From Bradyrhizobium sacchari (GTDB lineage Bacteria; Pseudomonadota; Alphaproteobacteria; Rhizobiales; Xanthobacteraceae), in the NCBI RefSeq assembly GCF_002068095.1, contig NZ_LWIG01000007.1, positions 791,756 to 855,755 of the forward strand: 64,000 bases of DNA, in the 5' to 3' direction. A program made the position numbers and the translations under genes. How positions within the stretch are numbered: position 1 is the stretch's first letter; every line of letters starts with the position of its first letter. A model generated the notes under the pieces. That model worked only from the letters and a program-made list of their open reading frames with translations, was not told the origin of the DNA and made no database searches. This document shows positions 8,792-16,967 of the stretch, in pieces.

Positions 8792-9760
8792 TCAATCAAT
8801 ATCATTCAACGTCGCGAACAGTGTCTGACGCGATGCGACCGCCGTGATGGCGCCGATCAGGACCGCCTGCACCGCGAGCACGACATAGCCGGACGGCCGC
8901 AGCGAGAAGGTGCCGAGCAGCGCCGCGAACTGATCCCCGACCGGGGTGCCGGAGAACCAGCCGGCGATCGACTCGGAGAAGCCGAACACCAGCATGGCGG
9001 CGCCGCCGCCGATTACGCCGCCTTCGAGGCCGAGCCTGAGGAAATGGCGCAGGAAGCGGTTGGCGATGTAGCGGTCGCCGGCGCCGACAAAGTGCAGCAC
9101 TTCGACGATCGGGCGGTTCGCCGCCATGGCGCCGCGGGTCGCGAACGACACCGAGATGATGGTCGCGATGATGACGAGCGCGAGGATGCCGAGGCCGGCG
9201 AGCACGGTGGCATTGGTCATCGAGCGCATGCGCTCGATCCAGGCTCGGTGATCGTCGACGCTGGCGCTTGGCGCCACTTGCGTCACGCGGGCACGCAAGG
9301 CACCGAGATCGAGCGGCGTGCCGGGCTGCACGCGCGCGATGATCATGCGCGGCACCGGCAGATCGTCCATCGACAGTCCCGTGCCGAGCCAGGGCTCGAG
9401 CAGCTTGCCGCTCTCGTCCCTGCTGAACGGCCTGACCTCGACGATGCCGGGCTGCGCGCGCATCGCCTCGGTCACGGCCGCGGTGTCGCGGTCGAGATCG
9501 CGTCCGGTTTGCGGGCGGACCTGGATGGTGATTTCGCTCGCGACCTCCGACTGCCACTCCGCGGCGGAGGCGCTGACCAGGAGCACCGTGCCCGTGGTCA
9601 TCGACGCCAGGAAGGTCATGATGGCGACGACGGCGACCAGCGCGCGGCCGTGGATCGAGGCGCGCGGCACGATCGGCGACATGTTGCGCGCCTTGGCCGG
9701 AAGCTGCGGACGCTCCTGTCCGAGATCGACCAGCACGCCGCGCTCGTCGGTCCTATTCAT
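8792..9760 (-). CDS. ftsX: Cell division protein FtsX
   Basis: Membrane partner of FtsE; together they control peptidoglycan hydrolases at the septum. The 322-residue protein has the FtsX layout: cytoplasmic N-terminus, first helix near residues 38-65, a periplasmic loop with EITIQVRPQTGRD and VRPFSRDESGKLLEPWLG, then three helices (ATVLAGLGILALVIIATIIS, the GLEGGVIGGGAAMLVFGF region, and a C-terminal VVLAVQAVLIGAITAVAS). Its ATG overlaps the ftsE stop by eight bases. Confidence 0.92.
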   Translation of the reverse strand: MNRTDERGVLVDLGQERPQLPAKARNMSPIVPRASIHGRALVAVVAIMTFLASMTTGTVLLVSASAAEWQSEVASEITIQVRPQTGRDLDRDTAAVTEAMRAQPGIVEVRPFSRDESGKLLEPWLGTGLSMDDLPVPRMIIARVQPGTPLDLGALRARVTQVAPSASVDDHRAWIERMRSMTNATVLAGLGILALVIIATIISVSFATRGAMAANRPIVEVLHFVGAGDRYIANRFLRHFLRLGLEGGVIGGGAAMLVFGFSESIAGWFSGTPVGDQFAALLGTFSLRPSGYVVLAVQAVLIGAITAVASRQTLFATLNDID

Positions 9761-10412
9761 AGACGTGCAGCCGTCCCTGATGCAGCACCAGCCGCCGCGC
9801 CTCGTACTGGTCCATCAGGCCGATATCGTGGGTGGCGATGATGACGGCGGTGCCTGATTTGTTGAGCTCGATGAAAAGCCGCAGCAGGCGGCGGCCGAGC
9901 GTCGGATCGACGCTGCCGGTCGGCTCGTCCGCGAGCAGCAGTTGCGGCCGCGAGATCACGGCGCGCGCGATCGCCGCGCGCTGCTTCTCGCCGCCAGAGA
10001 GGATCGGCGGCAAAGCATCCATGCGCTCGCCGAGCCCGACCCAGCGCAGAAGGTCGATGACCTCCTTGCGATAGCTCGACTCGCTGCGGCCCATGACACG
10101 GAACGGCAGCGCGACGTTCTCGTAGGTCGTCATGTGGTCGAGCAGGCGAAAGTCCTGCAGCACGATGCCGATGCGTTTGCGCAGGTCCGCGATCTCGTCC
10201 TTGCCGAGCTGCGAGATGTCGTGGCCGAACAGATTGACGAGGCCGCGCGTCGGCCGATGCGACAGGAACAACAAGCGCAGCAGCGAGGTCTTGCCGGCGC
10301 CGGATGGGCCGGTGAGGAACTGGAAGGAATGCGCCGGGATCTGGAAGCTGAGGTCGCGCAGGATCTCCGGCCCCAGACCGTAACGCAATCCGACATTTTC
10401 GAACCGAACCAA
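9753..10412 (-). CDS. ftsE: Cell division ATP-binding protein FtsE
   Basis: ABC ATPase of 219 residues that powers or gates FtsX. Walker A GPSGAGKT is at residues 35-42, the Q-loop is in IVLQDFRLLDH, the signature is LSGGEKQR, Walker B is LLLADEPTG and the H-loop is IATHD. The start is TTG at 10412, supported by GGAG six to seven bases upstream; no ATG fits. The upstream region is shared with the divergent zinc-ribbon gene and contains a perfect inverted repeat. Confidence 0.93.
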   Translation of the reverse strand: MVRFENVGLRYGLGPEILRDLSFQIPAHSFQFLTGPSGAGKTSLLRLLFLSHRPTRGLVNLFGHDISQLGKDEIADLRKRIGIVLQDFRLLDHMTTYENVALPFRVMGRSESSYRKEVIDLLRWVGLGERMDALPPILSGGEKQRAAIARAVISRPQLLLADEPTGSVDPTLGRRLLRLFIELNKSGTAVIIATHDIGLMDQYEARRLVLHQGRLHVYE

Positions 10413-10481
10413 GCTCAGCTCCGTTCGAGAGGGGGCGACAGGCGCGCCGCGGCGCGCTGCCTCACGCGATCAACGGTTTTT

Positions 10482-10516
10482 GCGACCGTTATGGTTTCCG
10501 ATTCGTTAACGGTCGC
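10482..10516. promoter_or_regulatory. Inverted repeat in the ftsE / zinc-ribbon divergent promoter region
   Basis: GCGACCGTTA (10482-10491) and TAACGGTCGC (10507-10516) form perfect ten-base arms around a 15-base spacer. It lies about 70 bases from the ftsE start and 60 from the other gene, where a regulator of both could bind. It could also be a hairpin in either leader. The repeat is seen directly; the role is inferred. Confidence 0.55.
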
Positions 10517-10574
10517 CTTGTAGCATCCAGGGCAACCGGCTCTCCAAGACCAGTCCATGCATCAAGGCTCGTCC

Positions 10575-11453
10575 ATGCATATCGTCTGCCCTCATTGTAC
10601 GACATCCTACGCGATCAAGCCCGCGAGCCTGGGGGCGAACGGACGGACGGTCCGCTGCTCCCGCTGCAAGGAGACCTGGGTCGCCTATGCCGAGGACGCC
10701 GTCGAGGAGGCGTCCGTCCCGGCCCTGGCGGCAGCCAGCCGGGCCGACGACCAGTCCGACCTCGCCGAGCAGTGGAACTCCTATGCCAAGGACGATAACG
10801 CCGCCGACCCCCCGGTGGTCGACAGCCCGTCGATCGCCAGCGACTGGCCGGCCGACAACGCCCAGGAGATCGAGGATGAGTGGTCAGCAGCGGCCCGGGC
10901 GGCCGAGGAAGACGCCGCCGGCGCGCAGCATCAATCCTGGTTCCGCAGCCTGTTCAGCCGGCGCGGCGCGCGGGTCAAGCGTCCGGTCCCCACTGTGGCG
11001 CCGCGAAAATCATATTTCGGCCTGCCGACCGCCTGCGCCGCTATGGCCGCCCTGGTGCTGGCCCTGATCATGTGGCGCGGCGACGTGGTGCGCCTGCTGC
11101 CGCAGACGGCGGCCTTCTACAAGATGGTCGGGCTCGAGGTGAACCTGCGCGGGCTGGCCTTCAAGGACGTCAAGCTCTCCAGCGAGACCGTTGACGGTAA
11201 GCAGGTGCTGGTGATCGAGGGCGTGATCGTCGGCCAGGGCAAGAAGCCGCTCGATATCCCGCGGCTGCGGTTTGCCGTGCGCGACGCTCAGGGCGCGGAG
11301 ATCTACGCCTGGAATACTGTGCTGGAACAGACCGTGCTGCAGCCCGGCGAGCGCGCCTTCTTCCGCTCGCGCCTGGCTTCGCCCCCGCCGGAGGGCCGCA
11401 ACATCGACGTCCGCTTCTTCAACCGGCGCGACATCGCCGGCGGCAGCGTATAA
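10575..11453 (+). CDS. MJ0042-type zinc-ribbon membrane protein
   Basis: A 292-residue protein. The first 35 residues are an MJ0042 zinc ribbon with C5, C8, C28 and C31 (CPHC, CSRC). An acidic, low-complexity linker follows (about residues 40-120), then a basic stretch and one membrane helix (about residues 146-166). The C-terminal part (EVNLRGLAFKDVKL, VIEGVIVGQGKK, ALQ-like beta pattern) resembles a DUF3426-type periplasmic beta domain. The open frame begins at 10557; the ATG at 10575 starts right at the ribbon. A response regulator follows 36 bases on. The function of the family is not known. Confidence 0.82.
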   Translation: MHIVCPHCTTSYAIKPASLGANGRTVRCSRCKETWVAYAEDAVEEASVPALAAASRADDQSDLAEQWNSYAKDDNAADPPVVDSPSIASDWPADNAQEIEDEWSAAARAAEEDAAGAQHQSWFRSLFSRRGARVKRPVPTVAPRKSYFGLPTACAAMAALVLALIMWRGDVVRLLPQTAAFYKMVGLEVNLRGLAFKDVKLSSETVDGKQVLVIEGVIVGQGKKPLDIPRLRFAVRDAQGAEIYAWNTVLEQTVLQPGERAFFRSRLASPPPEGRNIDVRFFNRRDIAGGSV

Positions 11454-11489
11454 TCGGCCGAGCGGGCGATTGATCCCAAGGTTGGTCTC

Positions 11490-11864
11490 ATGTCGAAAAT
11501 CCTGATCGCCGACGACGAGGATTCGATGCGCACGCTGGTGGCGCGCGCCATCGCCATGGACGGACACGTGACCGTGACGGCGCAGGACGGTGCCGAGGCG
11601 CTGGAGATCCTGACCCGCGAGGACGGCGCCTTCGACCTGCTGCTCACCGACATCCAGATGCCGGTGATGGACGGCATCGCGCTGGCCCTGTCCGCCGCGC
11701 GCGACTTCCCCGACCTGACGATTTTGCTGATGACGGGCTTTGCCGATCAGCGCGAGCGCGCGTCAAACTTGAATGCGCTGGTACATGACGTCGTGACAAA
11801 GCCGTTCTCGGTGGCGGATATCCGCACGGCGGTGGCGGATGCACTGGCGGCGAAGAAGGGGTAG
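11490..11864 (+). CDS. Single-domain response regulator (CheY/CpdR-like)
   Basis: A 124-residue receiver domain with no output domain. The acidic pocket is ILIADDEDSM (D8-D10), the phosphoacceptor Asp is in LLLTDIQMPVMDG, the switch Thr is in LLMTGFA, and the conserved Lys is in VTKPF. TGFA and its layout resemble CpdR, the alphaproteobacterial cell-cycle adaptor control protein, but nothing here proves that role. It follows the zinc-ribbon gene by 36 bases and may share its transcript, next to ftsEX. Confidence 0.85.
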   Translation: MSKILIADDEDSMRTLVARAIAMDGHVTVTAQDGAEALEILTREDGAFDLLLTDIQMPVMDGIALALSAARDFPDLTILLMTGFADQRERASNLNALVHDVVTKPFSVADIRTAVADALAAKKG

Positions 11865-11879
11865 CGGTATCGCCACATC

Positions 11880-11957
11880 GTCTTTGCGAGCATAGCGAAG
11901 AAATCCAGAGCCCCTCGGCGGAAGATTCTGGATTGCTTCGCTGCGCTCGCAATGACG
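11880..11957. repeat. Palindromic repeat, family A (copy 2)
   Basis: GTCTTTGCGAGC...GAAGAAATCCAGA faces TCTGGATTGCTTCGCTGCGCTCGCAATGACG. It has the same design as the copies at 4949-5033 and 37741-37820, with substitutions in the left arm. Confidence 0.82.
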
Positions 11958-11971
11958 GACAGTGTGGCGCG

Positions 11972-12046
11972 GTCGTAGCCCGCATGAGCGCAACGACATG
12001 CGGGACCCCTGGCCCCGGATATCGCTTCGCTCATCCGGGCTACGAG
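11972..12046. repeat. REP-like palindrome (CGTAGCCCG...CGGGCTACG)
   Basis: CGTAGCCCGCATGAGCGCAACGA at the left and ATATCGCTTCGCTCATCCGGGCTACG at the right form long imperfect arms around a CATGCGGGACCCCTGGCCCCGG centre. It lies beside family A copy 2 in the gap between the convergent response-regulator and DUF4175 genes. Confidence 0.75.
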
Positions 12047-12059
12047 AGCTGAGACGACC

Positions 12060-13211
12060 CTAAAAATCCTTCAGCAGCCGCTCGATATAATCGAGCTCGA
12101 TCTGCGGGCGGGAGGGATCGCCTAAGCGGCGGCGAAGCTCTTCGAGAATGCGGCGGACGCGCTGGGCGTCGATCTCGCCGGGAATCTTGACCGTGTAATC
12201 GTCGCCGAACTCACGGCCATGAAGCGGCCGGCCGAGCGGGTCGGTCTGATTGCCGCCGCTCTGCTGGCGGCCGGCGCGGTTACCGGGGCCATCGCCCTGC
12301 CCGTCGCCGTCGCCCTGCTGCATCGCCTCGGCCATCTTCTGCGCACCCTTGCGCAGGGCATCGAGCGCCTTGCCCTGCGAGTCCACGGCACCATCCGCGT
12401 TGCCCTCGCCGAGCTTCGAGCCGGCATCGCCCATGGCGCCGTCGGCAGCGTCCAGGCTGCCGTCGTCATCGCCCTGGTCGCCGTCCTGATCGCCATCCTG
12501 GCCGGACTGTCCCGGGTCGCCCTGCTGGCCCTTCTGACCCTGCTGCCCTTTCTGGCTCTTTTGCCCCTTTTGCGTGAGGCCGCGCTTGGCGAGCTCGTCC
12601 TGCAGCTTCTTCAGGCGGTCGCGCAGCGCCTGCTGGTCCTGCTGGAGGTCCGACATCGACTGGTCGCCCTGCTTGCCGCGCGAGCGGTCACGCCGGGAAT
12701 CCTGGCCCTGCTTGAAGGTCTTGTCGCGCAATTGCTGCTGCTTGCGGATCATGTCGCTGAGCTCGTTCAGCGCCTGCTCCATGTCGCTGTCGCCGGACTG
12801 CCCGGGCTGCGCCATCTGGAGATTTTCCATGATCTGCGCGAGCTGCTCGAGCATGCGCTGGGCCGCCTCGCGATTACCCTCGCGCGCCGCCTTCTCGATC
12901 TGCTTCAGCAGTTCATCGAGGTCGCGCTGCGTGATGACGTTGCGATCGCGATTGGAGGACTGACTTCGTTCCGTCGCGCGCTTGTATTCCTCGAGCTTCT
13001 GGATGGCGTCGGACTGGTTGCTCAGGCTCTTGCCGGATTCCTTCTGCCTGAGGCTGTCGCCGGAATCCTGCATCGCCTTTTCTGCGCTGTCGAGCAGCGC
13101 GTCGGGATCCTGATCCAGCTGGGCAGCGGCCGGCGAGACGCCGCCCAACAGCAGGGCGAGGCAGGCGATCGAGATCGCCTTGAAGACTGGCACGCGTGCT
13201 AGCTTCCGCAT
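12060..13211 (-). CDS. C-terminal half of a DUF4175/TIGR02302 protein, encoded separately with a signal peptide
   Basis: A 383-residue protein. It starts with a basic n-region and a hydrophobic core (KAISIACLALLLGGVSPAAAQ), a good Sec signal peptide. The mature part has coiled-coil helices (NVITQRDLDELLKQIEKAA, MLEQLAQIMENLQMAQPG), a low-complexity Gln/Gly/Asp/Lys stretch about residues 210-265, and the closing block RRILEELRRRLGDPSRP...DYIERLLKDF, which is the usual C-terminus of TIGR02302 proteins. Those proteins are normally one chain of roughly 850-900 residues. Here the ATG lies in another frame and overlaps the upstream gene by 13 bases. Periplasmic role unknown. Confidence 0.82.
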   Translation of the reverse strand: MRKLARVPVFKAISIACLALLLGGVSPAAAQLDQDPDALLDSAEKAMQDSGDSLRQKESGKSLSNQSDAIQKLEEYKRATERSQSSNRDRNVITQRDLDELLKQIEKAAREGNREAAQRMLEQLAQIMENLQMAQPGQSGDSDMEQALNELSDMIRKQQQLRDKTFKQGQDSRRDRSRGKQGDQSMSDLQQDQQALRDRLKKLQDELAKRGLTQKGQKSQKGQQGQKGQQGDPGQSGQDGDQDGDQGDDDGSLDAADGAMGDAGSKLGEGNADGAVDSQGKALDALRKGAQKMAEAMQQGDGDGQGDGPGNRAGRQQSGGNQTDPLGRPLHGREFGDDYTVKIPGEIDAQRVRRILEELRRRLGDPSRPQIELDYIERLLKDF

Positions 13212-15130
13212 TTCCGGTCCCGCGTAAACTGGTTGGCCCCGTCGTTGCCCGCCTTAGTCCGATTGCTCGCCGATTTCCGATAGGCCTGAAGCTGCTCCCG
13301 CAACGCGTCCTGCTGCCTCGACAGTTCTTCGAGCTGATCCGGCGTCGCTTTCTGGGTCTTCTGCTTCAGCTCGACGGCCTTGTCGAGGATGAGCTGGACC
13401 TCGGCGGGGAATGGCTGGCGAGGACCGAGCGGATTCTGCTCGGCCCGGCGGGCGAGATCGCGCACCTTGCCGGCCATCGCCTCGCGCAGCTTCTGCGTCA
13501 GCACCTTGAGCTCGTCCTCGCTGGCGCCGCGTTCCAGCGCCCGCTTCAGCGCGTCCTGCGCCGAGCGCAGCGCGGCGTTGACGCTGCCGGCGACACCGTC
13601 GTCCTCGATGGTGACGGCGAAGGCCCACATGCTCGCCACCACCTCGCGCAGCGCGTCGTCGGTGCGGGCCGCCTCGAGCTGGAGCGCGAGGCTGCGCAGG
13701 CCGAGATAGCAGCCTGCATCCGGCGTGAACAATTCGGGCGCGATCATCAGCGCGTCGAGCGCGGCGTAGACGTCGGAATTCTTGTTGGCGTCGAGCGCGA
13801 GGATGCGACGCTGCTCGATCAGCGCGCGCGCGAGCGAGTTGGTGAAGAGACGCTCGGGCAGGCGCATGTTGAACGGCTCGCTCTTCGCCTCGTTGCCGGC
13901 CTCGTCCTTGGCAGTGAGCGTCAGCGTGACGTCGGCGCCGGCATAGGGATCCTCGCTGAGATCCTTCACGGTCTGGCCGACGCCGTTGCGGGTGCGCGCA
14001 TTCGGCAGCACCAGCGGAAATTGCGGCGGCTGGAACAGCGGCCGCGCGGCGGCCCTGGCGTCGTCCTTGCTACCGTCCTTGGCATCGGCCGCGCGCAAGC
14101 CGATTTGCGCTTGGGCGCCGGTGACGCCGTAATCGTCCTCGATCTTGTAGGAGAGCTGGAGTCCGCCCCGCGCCTGGCGCTCCGGATCCTTGGCGAGTGC
14201 AATCGTCGGTGCGCGATCGGGCGTCGCCGCAAAGGCCCATTGCGGCTGGCCGGAAGGCGCACGGACATGCGCGGTGCCGTCGCCGGTGATGGCGAAATGC
14301 TTCTCGTTGGTGCCCTTTGGCGTGGCCTCGGTGGGAGCGACCTCCTTGAGGCCGCCGGAGACGACGACATCGAGGTTGCCGCCGGAAGAGCGCACGATCA
14401 GGGTCGAGCCGGCAGGAACGGCGAGCGGGCCGCTCGCCGGCAGCGCCGCGGCTTCCCTATTGGCGGCCGACAAGATGATTGGCGGCTTGCCGGTGTAGAG
14501 CGGCGGCGTGACCCAGGCATCGACGCGAATATTGGCCGGCGCCAGCACGCCGTTCCAGTCGAAAGCGGCCCCGAGGCGCATCGCACGCTCGTCGCCGGCG
14601 GCAAAGAAGGTGGCAACCAGCATCACCATGACGAGGGCGCGCAATGCCCAAGGATCATGCAGTGCAAGCCGCGGGCGTGGCAGACCGGCGCGGATGCGCT
14701 TGAGCGAGGCCAGCGTGCGCTCACGCTGCGCCCGCCACAACGCCTTCGCAATCGGGTCCTGCGAGGTCAGCGTGTCCGTGAGCGTGGTCGCCGGGCGATG
14801 GCGGATGCCGGAGCCGCGGTCGAGCCGGCTCAGCGCTTCCTCTCGGCTCGGCCAGCGGAAGCGAATCAGGGGCAACAGCGCGGCAATCGCAATGCCGGCA
14901 AAGATGATGAGACCGATGGCGCGCGCCAGGAACGGCAGCGCCAGCCAGAGCCCGGCCCAGGACACCACCAGGAACAGGCCGATGACGGTCAGCAGCCGCG
15001 CGAAATTTGGCCAGGCACGCTCCCACGCGATGGCATAGACGGCCCTGTCGAGGGCCTGCGCCAGCTTCAGCCGCGACAGAGCGTCGCCATCGCGGATCGG
15101 GTCTGACGGGTCGGGGGTGACGCCGTTCAA
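13199..15130 (-). CDS. N-terminal half of a DUF4175/TIGR02302 protein
   Basis: A 643-residue protein with three predicted membrane helices (about residues 43-60, 66-88 and 165-185), then a large soluble region: VDAWVTPPLYTGKPPI, YKIEDDYGVTGAQAQI and LPERLFTNSLARALIEQRR are recognisable TIGR02302 blocks. With the N-terminus inside, the soluble part lies in the periplasm. TTG at 15130 has GGAG six bases upstream. The chain stops after a coiled-coil segment, where the family normally continues into the part encoded by 12060-13211. Function of the family is not known; envelope biogenesis is a guess. Confidence 0.84.
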   Translation of the reverse strand: MNGVTPDPSDPIRDGDALSRLKLAQALDRAVYAIAWERAWPNFARLLTVIGLFLVVSWAGLWLALPFLARAIGLIIFAGIAIAALLPLIRFRWPSREEALSRLDRGSGIRHRPATTLTDTLTSQDPIAKALWRAQRERTLASLKRIRAGLPRPRLALHDPWALRALVMVMLVATFFAAGDERAMRLGAAFDWNGVLAPANIRVDAWVTPPLYTGKPPIILSAANREAAALPASGPLAVPAGSTLIVRSSGGNLDVVVSGGLKEVAPTEATPKGTNEKHFAITGDGTAHVRAPSGQPQWAFAATPDRAPTIALAKDPERQARGGLQLSYKIEDDYGVTGAQAQIGLRAADAKDGSKDDARAAARPLFQPPQFPLVLPNARTRNGVGQTVKDLSEDPYAGADVTLTLTAKDEAGNEAKSEPFNMRLPERLFTNSLARALIEQRRILALDANKNSDVYAALDALMIAPELFTPDAGCYLGLRSLALQLEAARTDDALREVVASMWAFAVTIEDDGVAGSVNAALRSAQDALKRALERGASEDELKVLTQKLREAMAGKVRDLARRAEQNPLGPRQPFPAEVQLILDKAVELKQKTQKATPDQLEELSRQQDALREQLQAYRKSASNRTKAGNDGANQFTRDRKCGS

Positions 15131-15298
15131 TCAGCTCTCCAGGTTGCCCGGTAGAGAGAAACGTACCACAACGGCAGCACTGAGGCATCCGTTCCTGTAC
15201 GGGAGAGACCCCTTTTCCCGCATAACACGAGGACGTGACTGGCCCGCCGCAACCCCGTAATTTCCGCGCCGCCCCCCGAGGGAAATGAAGGGAACGCC

Positions 15299-15682
15299 AT
15301 GGACAAGAAGATGCACGACAAGGGCCTCGAAGTCCGCAAAGCGGTACTGGGAGAAGCCTATGTCAACAACGCCCTGAAGAATGTCGACGATTTCAACCGT
15401 CCGTTCCAGGAGATGCTCAACGAATATTGCTGGGGCACGGTTTGGGGCCGCGAGGAGCTGCCGCGCAAGACCCGCAGCATGCTCAACATCGCGATGATCG
15501 CGATCCTCAACCGCCAGCATGAATTTCGCGCGCATCTGAAGGGCGCGCTGACCAATGGCGTGACGCGCGAGGAGATCCGCGAGATCCTGATGCAGGTCGC
15601 AATCTATGGCGGCATGCCGGCCGCCGTCGACAGTTTTCGCATCGCCCGCGAGGTGTTCGCGGAGATCGATGGGAAGGCGTGA
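15299..15682 (+). CDS. Carboxymuconolactone decarboxylase family protein
   Basis: A 127-residue all-helical protein of the CMD/AhpD superfamily, close to 4-carboxymuconolactone decarboxylase (PcaC) in layout: EVRKAVLGEAYVNNA at the start, MLNIAMIAILNRQHEFRAHLKGAL in the centre, and VAIYGGMPAAVDSFRIA near the end. It lacks the AhpD CxxC pair, so a peroxidase-partner role is unlikely. The ATG has GGGAACGCC directly upstream. It precedes a beta-hydroxyacid dehydrogenase gene, with a repeat in between. Substrate unknown. Confidence 0.85.
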   Translation: MDKKMHDKGLEVRKAVLGEAYVNNALKNVDDFNRPFQEMLNEYCWGTVWGREELPRKTRSMLNIAMIAILNRQHEFRAHLKGALTNGVTREEIREILMQVAIYGGMPAAVDSFRIAREVFAEIDGKA

Positions 15683-15700
15683 GGCAGGCCTCTCTCCGCT

Positions 15701-15835
15701 GTCGTCCCGGGGCGCGCGAAGCGCGAGCCCGGGATCCATATCGACGAGCCGATGTGGTTACGAGGACTCGGGGTAATCAGCTTCGCGCCACACTCCTCCT
15801 GGGGTTATGGGTCCCGGCCTTCGGCGGGACGACAC
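15701..15835. repeat. Palindromic repeat, family D (copy 1)
   Basis: GTCGTCCCGGGGCGCGCGAAGCGCGAGCCCGGGATCC at the left and ATGGGTCCCGGCCTTCGGCGGGACGAC at the right form nested inverted repeats. Related units lie at 16808-16929 and 29239-29289. The gap 15683-15893 holds nothing else. Confidence 0.75.
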
Positions 15836-15893
15836 TGAATTTCAGGGCTAACCGCTGCAATCACAACAACGAAAACGAAAAAAAGGAAACACC

Positions 15894-16799
15894 ATGGACA
15901 TCGGATTCATCGGGCTCGGAAACATGGGTTTCCCGATGGCGCGGCGGCTGATCGAGGCGGGACACAGGCTTGTCGTGTTCGACACGCGCAAGGAGGTCGT
16001 CGATAGGCTCGTGGCGCGCGGCGCCATTGCTGCGTCGTCACCGAAGGACGTCGCCGATCAGGTCGAGACCGTGATGGCGAGCCTGCCCTCGCTGCAGGCT
16101 TCGCTCGATGTCGCCACGGGCGCAAACGGCGTGATCGAAGGCACGCGCGTCAAGCGCTTCATCGATCTCTCCACCGTCGGCTCGGCGATGGCCGCGAAGA
16201 TTCACGGCCTGCTGGCCAAGCGCGACATCGTGCAGATCGACTGCCCCGTCTCCGGCGGCGTCGGCGGCGCCGAGAAGGGCACGCTGGCGGTGATGGTGTC
16301 GGGGCCAAAGGCGGAGTTCGAACTTCTGAAGCCCGCGCTCGCCGTGATCGGAAAAGTGTTCTTCATCGGCGAGAAGCCCGGCGCGGCGCAGACCATGAAG
16401 CTCGCCAACAATTTCCTGTCGGCGACCGCGATCGTGGCGACGTCGGAAGCCGTGGTGATGGGGGTCAAGGCCGGCCTCGATCCCGCCGTGATGATCGACG
16501 TCATCAACGCGGGCTCGGGGATGAACACCGCAAGCCGCGACAAGTTTCCGCGCTCGGTGCTGCCGCGTACGTTCGATTTCGGCTTCGCGACGGGACTGAT
16601 GGTGAAGGACGTGCGGCTGGCGCTGGAGGAGATGAAGCAGCTCGGCCTGTCGATGGAGGTCGCCGACGCCGTGGGGCGGCTGTGGGAGATCGTGATCAGC
16701 GCCGAAGGCGCGGAGTCGGATTTCACGGCGGCGATCAAGCCGATCGAGCAGAAGGCGGGCGTGGTGGTTGGGGGGAAAGGCGGATCGGCGGGGAAGTAG
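15894..16799 (+). CDS. NAD(P)-dependent beta-hydroxyacid dehydrogenase (3-hydroxyisobutyrate dehydrogenase family)
   Basis: A 301-residue enzyme. The N-terminal nucleotide motif GFIGLGNMGFPMA is at residues 4-16, the substrate-binding block DCPVSGGVGGAEKGTL is near 120, and the catalytic lysine lies in KLANNFLSA near 170. The ATG follows AAGGAAACACC. The family oxidises 3-hydroxyisobutyrate, tartronate semialdehyde and similar acids; the exact substrate cannot be read from the sequence. A carboxymuconolactone-decarboxylase-like gene precedes it. Confidence 0.87.
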   Translation: MDIGFIGLGNMGFPMARRLIEAGHRLVVFDTRKEVVDRLVARGAIAASSPKDVADQVETVMASLPSLQASLDVATGANGVIEGTRVKRFIDLSTVGSAMAAKIHGLLAKRDIVQIDCPVSGGVGGAEKGTLAVMVSGPKAEFELLKPALAVIGKVFFIGEKPGAAQTMKLANNFLSATAIVATSEAVVMGVKAGLDPAVMIDVINAGSGMNTASRDKFPRSVLPRTFDFGFATGLMVKDVRLALEEMKQLGLSMEVADAVGRLWEIVISAEGAESDFTAAIKPIEQKAGVVVGGKGGSAGK

Positions 16800-16807
16800 T
16801 TTCCGTG

Positions 16808-16929
16808 GTGGTCCCGGCGAAGGCCGGGACCATAACCACCGAGTTGGATTTGGCGAAGGCTGGTCATGACCACTTCGCACTACGATTTGTTTGCGGAGTA
16901 TGGGTCCCGGCCTCCGCCGGAACGACAAC
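16808..16929. repeat. Palindromic repeat, family D (copy 2)
   Basis: TGGTCCCGGCGAAGGCCGGGACCA is a compact palindrome, and ATGGGTCCCGGCCTCCGCCGGAACGAC follows at the right end, as in copy 1. The unit fills most of the gap between the convergent dehydrogenase and lysA genes, where it may terminate both. Confidence 0.75.
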
Positions 16930-16967
16930 GAGTTTGAGGCGCGTTCATACCGCCCCTTATCCTCTCC

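Noticed and set aside
8544-8795. Longer N-terminus of the YdcF protein
   Set aside because: The extra 84 codons come from the family C palindrome.
11490-11864. Naming the receiver protein cpdR
   Set aside because: Similarity in the TGFA and KPF region is not enough, and the neighbourhood differs from that of known cpdR genes.
12219-13202. Leucine-rich 327-codon plus-strand frame that looks like a membrane protein
   Set aside because: It mirrors the Gln/Lys-rich low-complexity part of the minus-strand gene (CAG/CTG complement), which creates Leu runs.
13196-15106. A 636-codon plus-strand frame across the DUF4175 gene
   Set aside because: Antisense shadow; no domain or ribosome site, while the minus strand has recognisable family blocks.
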